Positions 25,001-35,061 of a DNA stretch of 64,000 bases are shown piece by piece. Numbering within the stretch: the stretch's first letter is position 1; every line of letters begins with the position of its first letter. The DNA comes from Branchiostoma floridae (taxonomy: Eukaryota; Chordata; Leptocardii; Amphioxiformes; Branchiostomatidae). The stretch lies in the NCBI RefSeq assembly GCF_000003815.2, contig NC_049995.1, positions 14,040,262 to 14,104,261 of the forward strand, in the 5' to 3' direction. The notes under the pieces are model-generated. The model was not told the origin of the DNA and ran no database searches. It saw only the letters and a program-made list of their open reading frames with translations. The position numbers and the translations under genes were made by a program.

Positions 25001-27273
25001 TATATGTCTTTTTTTACATTCAACAGACTGGGAGTGAGAGCATGGAGCTGAAAAATTGGTACGTTCTCGTTCAGCGTGGTATTAGCCATTAGGAGCGGTA
25101 ACTTGCTATTTTCCTGAAGTTGCTGATTCAATAAAGACTTGTACTCATCGAGCAAGCCCTGTTCTCCAGTGATTAAAGACACGTTTGTCAGCATAGAAGC
25201 AAGGTGGTAGCCTTTCTTTAAATGAAACGTGAGGTCATCTTTGACAATGCTGGTCATATTGCTTGGTGTGCGGATAAGTTCCTTTGTCGATCCCCTGCCC
25301 AGTGGCGATTTACATGCATGTGGCATGGCCCCATCAAAGTCAAACCCGCGCGGTGTTACAGAGTCATAGAACCAGTTGCCCAGCAGGTCGTCTGAGTAGA
25401 AGTCATTAAGTGACCTAATCCCCATGGCAGGGACAATTGTTTCTCCCAGATTGATTACTTTGAGATGAAGATAATGGGTGAGATTGCGGAAATACGTGAC
25501 ATTCCTGTCTGTTTCCCTTTCTACCAAAATTGCAAACTCCAGATCAGAGTATGGGGTTGCCAGCCCTGTTGCGTCCGAACCCATGCCTATCATTGCGTAC
25601 GTGCAGGGTGGCGGGCCCATTACTTCAATGCATTCTTCGACGAGGCCAGTTACAAACGTTCTTCGCTGGTGTACGATAGTGTCAAACAATGCTTTGATTG
25701 CCTCCGCTCTCTTCTTTTCCACTTCTCTCAACGTCGGGTTGTCATCATCAAGGCTGTAGGGGTCCACATATGCTTCAATTGTATTGATCTCTTTCTCTAC
25801 ATAGTACCGATCTGCCTTCAACATGATCTTGTGTTTCTCAGTATCATCACTGCATGCTTTTTCTGTACCCAACACCTCCTTAACGAATGCCCTGCTTATT
25901 TCTTGGATTGATTCTTCAACGTCTTCTCTCCTTGACCTTACCAGTGCTGCATTACAGAGTGCTGCAGCTTTGGTGAAATCACCTCCATCTTTAGACAGGA
26001 TTCCTCTCTTCAGGTAGACATCACCCAACTTGTGCAGGGGCTCCGCCTCTTTTCTGTGTCCGCCTGTTGTTGATTATATGTGAAACAAAACTGCTTACAA
26101 TCGAAACAGTACTTACCTTATCATTGATTCAATCTATTCACATATGGCACTTTCTCTCTATCAACATCTGATATCATCGGAAGAATGCTTGTTGCTTTAG
26201 ACCATGTTGATTTGATCATGTGGATGTCATCCGAGCGCGCATTAATTTTCGGCTGCTCAAACAGCTTTTAACCATAATGTACATCATAAAAAGCAGTTGC
26301 AAAATAAGCAAAAAATGCCGTAGATTGCCAGAGTCAATTCCAAAGTTATAATAATAATGATAATGTAAGCGCAAAAAAAAGAAAAAAAAGAAATTTGCAA
26401 AAAATTGTAATTGCAATTAATTCATTTGTTCAATTTTCCTAACCACTTATCTTTCCTAATGAAGTAAACTTCTTTTGACCTGCAGTTTCGTAGTTCCCAG
26501 AGGATCCATACAATCAAACCAACATGGCCTTATTGGCGTATAGTTGATGATTTGCAATTTTTAGGGCTACAGGTATGTTATTTTCTCTTACCAACGTTGT
26601 GGTGACAAAATGACATAATTGAACAAATCGAACTAAATATAACGATAAAACAATTCTATGAATATTGATATAAACATTTTGTGCATATATTTTTCGTTTA
26701 ATGTAACATACGTAACATAATAACAATATAATCTTTTATTTGAGTACGTACTCTGGCATATCTGTCTGCCAGAATGTACAGAAGAGACTCTGGCATAGGT
26801 ATACTAACCTTGGCTATGTACAGACTTGAGTGCAGCTGCAAAGCTTTTTTCTGCCTTGTCCAGGTCCCCTATCTGCAATGCCTTGCATCCATCCTGCATG
26901 AGCTCTTGATAAGTGCTGTAAACGTTAGTACACAGAAATGTTAGTACATACAGGGCATTTTGATACGGCAAGTACATATAAAACATGAAATAAACATTAC
27001 GAGAAACTTGTGCATTGAGCTTTAATCAAAGTTTGGAAATTCATTATGTTAAACGCTGGCTGTATGAAGTCTTAAAAGGAAAAAGTGACAAAGACATTCG
27101 AACTGCAGACGATCACGATGTACGTCTACTAAGTCTCAAACTCAAACGTTAGGCATATTAATATGTTAAATGAGGTTGAAAGCAACTACAAAGCAAATCT
27201 ACTTCGGCCCCTTCTCATTGTGTTTAAAGCAACCCACAAACCTGTTATCGCCCTCACTGCCACCGACGTCCAT
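13077..27273 (-). CDS. NTase-TPR-ROC-COR-CARD-TIR-ZU5-UPA-Death protein
   Basis: Sixteen coding exons, all phase-compatible with no internal stop, give about 2518 residues: 27273-27242, 26915-26809, 26063-23064, 22617-22309, 22209-22147, 21996-21907, 21245-20796, 20527-20424, 20332-19173, 19027-18969, 18614-18342, 17975-17412, 17073-16070, 15801-15783, 15021-14947 and 13324-13077. Rough domains: TPR-like 10-100; DUF294/GlnD-like nucleotidyltransferase near 208-222 (GSD...SDLE); 42-residue TPRs 560-1040; ROC with P-loop [14 protein letters not shown] and TNKD, 1047-1385; COR to 1771; CARD-like 1792-1882; TIR 1883-2070; ZU5-UPA 2071-2405; Death at the C-terminus ([19 protein letters not shown]). 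It is probably a cytosolic immune or cell-death signalling scaffold; this role is inferred from the domains. The exons at 15801-15783 and 15021-14947 are the weakest. A split into two genes is possible but unlikely. Confidence 0.75.
13941..14869. mobile_element. piggyBac-like MITE
   Basis: Flanked by TTAA on both sides, with perfect inverted ends CCCTATCTAGACCAGG / CCTGGTCTAGATAGGG. It is about 925 bases long and has no transposase. TTAA target duplication plus CCC ends are the piggyBac hallmark. It sits in the last intron of the NTase-TPR-ROCO gene. It carries an RFX-type palindrome at 14117-14130 and four perfect TGACGTCA sites (14294, 14508, 14521, 14680). A diverged relative lies at about 27860-28745. 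Confidence 0.85.
15246..15695. mobile_element. Short inverted-repeat element
   Basis: Starts TAGGGGTGGGTCCCGGTAC and ends GTACCGGTACCCATCCCTA, which are imperfect inverted ends. The inside is rich in GGTCC/GGACC words. A similar end (GTACCGGTACGCATCCCTA) occurs at about 51211-51229. Non-coding. Confidence 0.7.
21284..21495. mobile_element. MITE family A, copy 2
   Basis: Starts TACTGTAAATGCAGAAATG and ends AAATGCATTTACAGTA. Same internal TTCGCGGT / ACCGCGAA arms as the copies at 3456, 36679 and 56411. It lies in an intron between two ROC-domain exons of the NTase-TPR-ROCO gene. Confidence 0.85.
22471..22590 (-). repeat. Exact 60-base in-frame duplication before the ROC P-loop
   Basis: Two adjacent, identical 60-base units add one extra copy of [20 protein letters not shown] immediately upstream of the P-loop ([10 protein letters not shown]). 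The total identity implies a very recent event or an assembly artefact. Confidence 0.9.
23064..24515 (-). repeat. Eleven 126-base TPR repeats in one exon
   Basis: Each unit encodes 42 residues of the pattern [16 protein letters not shown]...[20 protein letters not shown], a kinesin-light-chain/nephrocystin-3-like TPR. Central units are nearly identical in DNA, while the first and last are more diverged. Variation concentrates at the residues around W-R-Y-L-G-D-H-R. Confidence 0.9.
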
Positions 27274-29260
27274 GATGTCAGTTCAAGTTGTCAGACTTTC
27301 TGTGGGAAGGGTTGAAAAGGAACATTGAAACTGTTCTTTTCGGTGCGGCACTGATTGTTTGGAGTGATATTGATTTGTGATTTATTTTTGGATACCAGTT
27401 TTGAAGGTTCAAAACCATGATCGTGCCTTGTAGGATTCGAAGCAGACCAATGTCGGTACTTAAAAGAGAAAGCTTTATCATAAGCCTAATGTAACCCTTT
27501 AGCGCGAAAAGTGCAACAACTTTCTATGATAAGTATTACCTGAGCCAAATAAGGACCTTATTCTATTTGCACAATCCATTAAAACATAAATACGCCAGTC
27601 TTAATGTTTACCATCTTTTCTCGAAGGTATTTCAATCAGAGGTCGCGAAACTATAAAATGAAATACTTACTCTGTTACAAATGGCACAAGAAAGGCACTT
27701 TTACTTTGATCCTACAAACATTGTGACTCATATGGCTGATAAATTTTGGCCTTAGGTCAGATCCTCGACAGAGCGGCACCTAATATTTACTTCTGACACA
27801 AATTAAATGGTATTTTAGTAACTGATAAGGCGACCTAAACAAAGGGACGTTTAAGGGACGTCTAAAAGTGCCTGCGCCAACGTTGATGTCGTATAGCTCC
27901 CAAACGGCTTTTGCTAGAACAACCAAACTTGGTGACTTTTCCTAGAATATTGTTGGTAACGATTTCCAAAAAATCAAGTAAGTTTATCATTTTTCGTGTT
28001 GCCATGGCAACGGGTTTCTGAAAGGCAAATTTTACAAAAATCACTAATTTTGGTTTAAACAATGGAGTTTCCTTGCTAAACGAAACTTCTTTTCATTATC
28101 TTTAAAATGTAACACATCTTAGTTGAACATTCATGATTAAACATTCATAAATTATGCTAACGAGATGACGTAATAGGTCAAAATCCAAGATGGCCGAGAA
28201 GGTCATGATGAAAGATAAAACCAGCTTATTTTCACTCGGATGTCATCACTACTTCCTATTTTCTAACAGAAAACATTCATATGATCTTTTTCAATCCATT
28301 TACATGGGGTTTTAGCGTTATATGTGGAAAAAAGATATAATATATTTAAGGTTGATAATCCAAGATGGCGGATAGCTTAACTACAGATGACGTCATTTAA
28401 TGACGTCATTTTGACGTCGTTGCGTCGGCTTTTGACAACAGAAGTCTTATAACACTTAAATATTGATAAGAAACCTTTATTGGTAACTTTTTGTGTGAAA
28501 TATTCAGGTATTATGGGAGTTCCCCGTTTTAGCCAAACAATTCAATTAATATCGTCATATTACGTCATAATACGTTATAATGGTATGACAATTTTTATGA
28601 CTTATAAAAGTCGACGAGCATATCACCCCCTGCAAATTTGGTGATCGTACAGTAAGCCGTTTTGAAAATACGAAGGAGGGGGGGGGGATGAACCCCCAGT
28701 CCGAGGAAGGCCAAAAAAGCCCAAAATGTTTACTACATCTTCCAAATCTCGGCATTTAGACCAAAACGATTTTCCTACTTTCTTATGTCGATGTATATGG
28801 ACGCCGGCCGTGTCTTTAAGAATAAAAGGAATTTGCGGGCGCCATTGTAATGTTTAATCACTCCCCTCCACTCACCTGGATATTCTGATAACCTTTGACT
28901 TTAGTTTGACAACTGTTTGTTCATGACGGTCACGCGACAGGTGACACGTATATTACCTGTGCGTTTATATTATATTAGTTGTTTGTACCTGAGTGTGTTG
29001 TATGCAATAAGGTGGCATAGCGGATTATCATCTGGCCGAGAAAGGAACTCCCGCCGTTTGTTTACCTGACAGATCTGCCAAAGGATTGTGTAGCGAACTG
29101 CTGCAACTGACATTCCTCAGGTACATGCTATCTCGGAGACATTTCGTATACACTGCATTGCCTAGTAACCAGGGGAGAATGCGTCAACACCGCCACATGC
29201 ATTAATTAATGACTCATATGCTCATAGCCATACTCGTATTAGAGAACTTTACATCATTAT
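27274..29260. other. Spacer upstream of the NTase-TPR-ROCO gene
   Basis: Contains the gene's 5' region and, at about 27860-28745, a diverged copy of the 13941 MITE without its terminal repeats. That copy keeps the same palindrome GTTGCCATGGCAAC (27998-28011) and two perfect TGACGTCA sites (28388, 28401). No other exon was recognised. Confidence 0.6.
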
Positions 29261-29265
29261 AGAAA

Positions 29266-29600
29266 ATGAATCATTTGATTGATGACAACATGATGTCTGT
29301 ACGTGGCCAAATGTTTGTGACACATGGGATTGATACTTTTGTAGCTAGAAGGAGAAAACTAACGCATGCATTTGTACAACGCATCGCCACATCTACAAAC
29401 AACATCATCTCCCGGTTATACCACTCAGATGCCTTCTTCCATAGCAAATTCTGGACACACTATGTGAATCTTGTTTTCAAAAGCCCAGGCTAATTCAACT
29501 TTTTATTGTACATTAAGTGTATGTGTATTGTTGTATTGTATGTTTTTATGTGATATGGGCCAAGAGCCTGCAATAAAGTTGAAATTGAAAAAAAAAAAAT
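29266..29600 (+). mobile_element. Retrotransposon 3' end with poly(A)
   Basis: A short open frame to 29493 (HGIDTFVARRRKLTHAF, YHSDAFFHSKFWTHY) is followed by AATAAA at 29572 and a run of 12 A. This looks like the 3' end of a retrotransposed transcript, probably a LINE. The family is not certain. Confidence 0.5.
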
Positions 29601-30758
29601 GAAAAAATTTTGAGTCCAATGGTGTTTTTTCTCGTTTGATCAACTGTGCTTGAATACGATGTATAAATAGCCATTTCCGTCTCACATAGCCTGAATGATT
29701 CCTCTTGTAATTAACTAAAAAGATATGGGTAGTCCGGACACTGTGGCTCGGTATTGGCATCTCAACAAAAACAACGTTACAGGTGGTAAAGTTAACTTTT
29801 GACCGTGTGTAAACAGTGCCTATTTAACCAGCTGCCCAGAATTTCAATGAATGTACTAGTACCGGAATACCCTATACCAGTCTAAAATCTATCTGACTGT
29901 GTGCTGCATGTAACAGCCTGCTGCAGTAGAGTAGACAAATGTTAACAAAATATCTTGTTATCTTTTATCAGAGAACAATTGTCTTCCCTATTCAGACTGA
30001 GCTAATTTGGGGCAATCTGAAAGGGGGGGGGGGGGGCTTTAGAGGCATGCCCCTTGTAACTCGTTACCGTTTGCCATAAATGTTTGCTTCAGTGCTTATC
30101 AAAAAGATAACAAAGCAAACATTACGTAACTGACCTGTGTATTTGTTCACTTGGTTAACCTTCGTCACAGTTTCCTTCTACGGTAACAAACACGCCCCCT
30201 GGCCCTGGAGTATTTATCTGGAATAGGATTTGCAAAGTTCGACAATTTAATTGTTGAAGTTGACGTTTGTAAGCCGAATGAGCAGCTTGTAGAACAGCCA
30301 GATGCAGACCTGCCTGTTGTACTTAAACCAGCTAAAGAGATTTCAGTATGGTATTCGTGTACCTTGTATCCGATCAGTAGGGTCGTTGCGTTTAACCCTT
30401 ATCCTACTGAGCCCGAATGTAGGCTAGGGGTTGCACAACATGATGTCTGTACGTGGCTCCCGTATATTTTTTGGCTGTGAGGTATTTCTTATACCATGAA
30501 GTAAATCCGCAACGGCAGCACAAAAGATGCCGACTACTGATCCGATGAAGCAATCAGTTCAGGAAATTGAATAGATAAGAGAAATGTCAACAGGATCTCC
30601 CCCTAAACATGATGCCCTATCCGTGAACAGTTTCATCAGGTTGGTACGTCACTGAATAAAGAGACTTTCATAAAGGTGAGACAAATATTTTGATATGAAT
30701 GATAGGGCATCATTGAATAAGGAGATTCTTTTTACACAACCATTGCTTTATTGACACC

Positions 30759-30791
30759 GACGTTTCGGTGACCGTCTGTCACCTTCTTCAG
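30759..30791 (-). ncRNA. Hammerhead-ribozyme-like motif, left arm
   Basis: On the minus strand: CTGAAGA, a GGTGAC/GTCACC stem with an AGACG loop, then GAAA and CGTC. Order and spacing match a minimal type-I hammerhead core, but there is one extra A after CTGAAGA compared with the consensus. Penelope-like terminal repeats are known to carry hammerhead motifs. Activity is unproven. Confidence 0.5.
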
Positions 30792-31121
30792 GGCAGTTCT
30801 GACTGGTTCACATTGTACTGCAGGACAGGATTAAGGAGGCTGTTTGGATCAGAAAGTCCAATTCAGTCATGAACCGAGACGAGGGGAGATACAGACTCAG
30901 TCATGTGTGGGGTAGTATTCTTAAGAAGGAGACGAACTGTTACATCTTTCACCGTTAATTGACAACTGTTATTGATGTTTACACTCCTTTGCGTTTGTGA
31001 CCGCATTGTAAATATTTTGCATAAATCTGTCTGTACATATGTAAATACGTTTTGTGACCGCATCTGAACCGTGAGCAGCGACACCTGTCCTGCAGTACAA
31101 TGTGAACCAGTCGGAAATGCC

Positions 31122-31154
31122 CTGAAGAAGGTGACAGATGGTCACCGAAACGTC
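31122..31154 (+). ncRNA. Hammerhead-ribozyme-like motif, right arm
   Basis: CTGAAGA at 31122, stem GGTGAC (31130) pairing GTCACC (31141), GAAA at 31147 and CGTC at 31151. It differs from the left-arm copy only in the stem-II loop (AGATG versus AGACG), so the paired and core positions are conserved. Confidence 0.5.
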
Positions 31155-31237
31155 GGTGTGAATAAAGCAATGGTTGTGTAAAAAGAATCTCCTTATTCAA
31201 TGATGCCCTATCATTCATATCAAAATATTTGTCTCAC

Positions 31238-31339
31238 CTTTATGAAAGTTTGCAAAGACAGGGAAGCTCTCTGGTCAGTAAGTTTCAAACGCTCAGCCAC
31301 GGACACGTGCCTCCCCCTTTGCTGGGCCTCGTCTAAGTT
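31238..31339 (-). other. Possible exon of an unrecognised gene
   Basis: A 102-base open frame bounded by a good acceptor (CCAACAG) and donor (GTGAGA), encoding NLDEAQQRGRHVSVAERLKL followed by TDQRASLSLQTFIK. A decayed copy with stops is at about 33785-33900. It cannot join the 27273 gene in phase. It is either one exon of an unseen gene or a pseudogene remnant. Its last 12 bases are also present in the inverted arm at 30664. Confidence 0.3.
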
Positions 31340-32759
31340 CTGTTGGATACAAACTTAAGATAACCCTTGCCATTCCACACATGAAATTCACATGACAGGC
31401 ATACGATAAAACACATTCGCACTCTTATGACAACTGTCCAGCCAGGTAAGATCCCTTGTGAGGTATAACCGGCTTTGAATGCATAACTCATACATTTTCA
31501 AACACTATAGACACATAACTGAAGTTGACGCTTTATGAATCATGAATGTCACCTCTTTTTGTCCACTCTTCGTATGATTCAACTAGACAGTGTTTTAATT
31601 AGACTCTCGTGACGTTACAATCGTCTACCCTATTTTGATATCTAGTGACAAATAAATTGAGGACCAGCAATAACATATGATCACATAGATTTCAATGACA
31701 TTTATGGTATCATAAAACAGTTTTCTCGTGAGGTCAATCATATATTTATCATGATGTATAGAAGTTGTATTTCTTTTGCTCACGTAGCCATTGTGATAAC
31801 ATAGAAAGCAGCAATTATATGTAATACTATAAGCATTAGAATTCATCTTGCAGCTAAGAAGATAGGGAGAAAGTTGTTTTTGTGGCTCGGTAATGAATGC
31901 CGGCGTCTCGACAACAACAGGTGCTGAAGTTGACCCTTGACTGTGAGTAAACAGTGCCTGTTGAAACACCTTCTCCATGTTTACCCGACTGACATGCTAT
32001 CTGATATAAACAAACAAACGTCTACTCTAACTTGGTGCAAAAATAACATTTTAGATAAAAATGAGTGATCTTAACGTCGAAAATATTGTTACACCATGTA
32101 GTGTAGCCTACATGTAGCACCCCGTCCCTATCAGTCAACGAATGGACAAAAGTTAGATAGCATGTCTTTTTTAGTTTTATTAGAAAATTAAGTTTACAGC
32201 GTACTAAAATTACTATCACCTCGTCAAAAAGTCAAAACGCAAGAATAAACCATAAATTTGCCCCCTCCTCGTGTACCCAGTCCCATACGAGAATCTGAAG
32301 GTTCAGACACAAACTTCTGTTACCAGGCTATATCGTTAACTTTTGGCATTTGTCAGCGTCAGCAGTGCTTATCACAAAGACAAAGAGCAAACATCACATG
32401 CCTCACCTGCGTATTTGTTCACTTTGGTTGAACCTTGGTCAGAATGGCTGTAAAATGCCCCCTGAAGTGTTTACCTGTTGAATATATTATTGCTATTGTT
32501 ATTTAGTGGCCGACTACTCTCTTTTCGCAGCCAGGGGCTGAATTACAAGGAGCTTAGAATAGGCGGGGCTAAGTTAATCTCCAAGCAGATCCTACGGTAG
32601 CATAAGACATTATCAAAAGCTGTCAGAGGAGTGAAGCCGGCCGAGGAGTGTGTTTGGCTACCGGGCAAATGGTCACCTCTTGGCTGACTACACTCCTTGG
32701 CAAGTTTGGTACTATCTTATGCCATCGTAGGATCTGCTTGGAGATTAGAGTGACTGACA

Positions 32760-33331
32760 TTCGGCGCTATATCGGGTGACCTAAGTACGACAGAAATCGC
32801 CCCAGGTGCGGCCATGGGACTGTAGGGAAAGACCCCTACTCTTCTCTATAAGTGCAGGTTCTTTAACGTGCACGAGGTGTGGCTCTACTCAAACAAGGGA
32901 CCTTTATTTAACATTCTAGCCGAGGGAAATCCCTAAAGCTGAATGCACAACCCGCCGTACCTGCAAATACGTGCTGTCTACGTGTCAAAACGTGGGCAAT
33001 CTTTGGGGATCCGTACGTGGTAGGTACTGCCTCGTAGGGAATCCGACGTATCATGGAGCACGCAGACACGCCGTAGAACTTTACGTGCAGGCAAAACTGT
33101 ACGGCTAATGTGGCCTCCCAAAAAAACGTACGTATAAATTGCACGTAAGGCGGGTTGTGCCCTTAGCTTAACGTTCTACCCAAGGGGTATCCCTAACCGA
33201 ACATTTTACCTGATTGAAGTGAGGAAAGTCGTGTCAAGTCGTGTGAAATCGATGGCGCATCATCGGATTGGAACCCAGAACCTCTGGATTATGAATCGAA
33301 CACCCTACCGATTGCACCACGCGACCCCCAC
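32760..33331 (-). mobile_element. tRNA-derived SINE
   Basis: The minus strand starts with a tRNA-Met-like head (33331-33255: GATTCATAATC anticodon arm, box-B-like GGGTTCCAATCC), followed by a body with TTTAACGTGCACGAGG at 32863-32878 on the plus strand. The T arm does not pair well, so this is a SINE head and not a tRNA gene. It is interrupted by a MITE at 32945-33160. Confidence 0.5.
32945..33160. mobile_element. MITE nested in the SINE
   Basis: Perfect 12-base inverted ends GCACAACCCGCC / GGCGGGTTGTGC that extend imperfectly to 20 bases. 216 bases, non-coding, with several internal ACGT words. Sequence on both sides belongs to the same SINE, so this insertion is the younger. Confidence 0.7.
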
Positions 33332-33339
33332 AAAAATTG

Positions 33340-35061
33340 TGCAGTTGGCTTTTGGGCGGTAAATGAGTAGCTTGAACTGCTGATTATGCATACCTGCCAG
33401 CTAAGTAGTTAACAAGACTTTGACCTGTTACACGTATCCTGTTGTAGATCACTTATTAACGGGCGTTGTGTTTGATAAGCCTAATATTCCTCTTACTGAA
33501 CTGTATGATAGAATCTTATTCTGTATGATAGAATCTTATTGTGCCGCGAACAGTGTATGAAAACTTGTCCATACATAAAAGTTGAATTAAACTACTTCAT
33601 GAATAAGAGTAAAGACAATCCAACTATGCAATCTAACTTTTAGCTTTGATGAAATTATGTTGCTTTAGGAAGTCTTTAAAATTGTCGATAAAATTGTCCC
33701 GCTTTTGTAGAGTAGTATATAGATTGGTCTATATATAGCTATGATACCCTATAATTCATAACAAAAAAATTCGTATCACCTTAACTGGTATCTGCTGCGA
33801 CGGGGCGGCTCTCTGATTAGTACGTGTCAAGCGCTCTCTGGTGTTTCAAACGCCCAACCACGGACACGCGCCCCTCCCTTCGCTATGGTTCGACTCAATT
33901 CGCATGGTTACACGTATGATAACCTTTGATATATGTTGGCGTCAGTTCATACCTAAAAGTCACGAGACAGGTAAAAATAGCCTACCTGTGATTGGTCTTC
34001 GTTAGTCGTATCTGAGGCGGCTCCTCAGAAGACCAGTAAACATTTTACCGCGCTGGAAGAGGTACTACGCGTTTTTAATAGAAGGCACGGTGTTAAAGTC
34101 AACTTTTTTTATGAATAATGAAAGTTACATGATGTCTGTCTAATCTTACATACTATAATATACATATCCGATGATATACACATAAATGGATTAGAAATAA
34201 CACCACCACACAGCGATTTATTCAGACCTAAAGTTTTACCATGGGTAAAACCTAATGTGTACTACACTACATAGACAATGAAATCATGAGGAAATTCTCA
34301 ACCTGTTTTTACCGTGTCTACCAGACATTCATAATGGCCAGTTTTCAATACATATTGTGTTCAGTGCCATTATAGAATATCCGCATTCATCTATTGTAGC
34401 TATGACCATGGATGGAAGTTTCTTTGCTTCCAACCATGATATGGCACACACTATATTTGGACAAATACAAGCCGCGGGATGTGAGAAGGTACGCTAGCAC
34501 CATGTTTACACTTCCAACAAAACATTCAGACAAAAGGTTGCTCACCTGATACCAGGGTTCAAAGGTAAACCATAGAAAGGTATGGTGAAGTAATATATAA
34601 GACACAGGCGTATCCATACGGCTTTAGTCTCCATGAAGAATAAAGGGGACTAGTTTTGAAGTAGTTTTCTGTTCGTAGAACTTCTAAAGCAGCTACCCGT
34701 CAAGGGACGAGAGGTTAGACATCAAGAGGTAAGCTATCAAGATCTTTTACTTGCTTTCACCTTCGTGCGCCCGTAAATTGAGGTAAACAAGACGGCTTAT
34801 GCTTTGTCATGAACTATTGTAACGTACTTGTTAGTAACATTGTTTTTCATTCATTCGCCTCGTTTGGCTTTACTCTAGCCAGACGTTGCAATGACTGATC
34901 GTTGTACACGAAGATCCTGTGTAAAAGTGCTATACCTTGTAACTCACTACCATGTTTCCTTGTACTAAACTTATATCCCCCCCCCCCCCGCCTTCCAGGG
35001 CATCAGACACAGATCACCAGAGGTGATTGAAATCTACACTATAGGGTTGTAGACACCAGAC
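33340..35061. other. Spacer upstream of the glycosyltransferase
   Basis: Holds the last block of unit Y (about 33790-33960), a short direct repeat (CTGTATGATAGAATCTTATT, about 33500 and 33520) and the upstream region of the glycosyltransferase, with a run of C near 34978. No exon was recognised. Confidence 0.5.

Larger units (their letters stand above)
30664..31250 (+). mobile_element. Penelope-like element fragment with inverted terminal arms
   Basis: Arms of about 166 bases (30664-30829 and 31084-31250) are inverted copies of each other. Between them an open frame (30821-30958) encodes QDRIKEAVWIRKSNSVMNRD followed by EGRYRLSHVWGSILKKE. This matches the typical end of the GIY-YIG endonuclease of Penelope-like retroelements. 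The reverse transcriptase is missing, so this is a 5'-truncated copy. Inverted terminal copies are common in this class. Confidence 0.75.
29700..33960. repeat. Diverged tandem segmental duplication (units X and Y)
   Basis: Three blocks occur twice in the same order. Unit X: about 29700-29830, 30060-30240 and 31250-31400. Unit Y: about 31850-31990, 32370-32490 and 33790-33960. Shared words include GTGGCTCGGTA, AAACAGTGCCT, TATTTGTTCACTT and CCACGGACACG. Each unit was later split by a different transposon. Confidence 0.65.

Noticed and set aside
33255-33331. Possible functional tRNA-Met on the minus strand
   Set aside because: The anticodon arm is plausible, but T arm and acceptor stems do not pair and it is joined to a SINE body.
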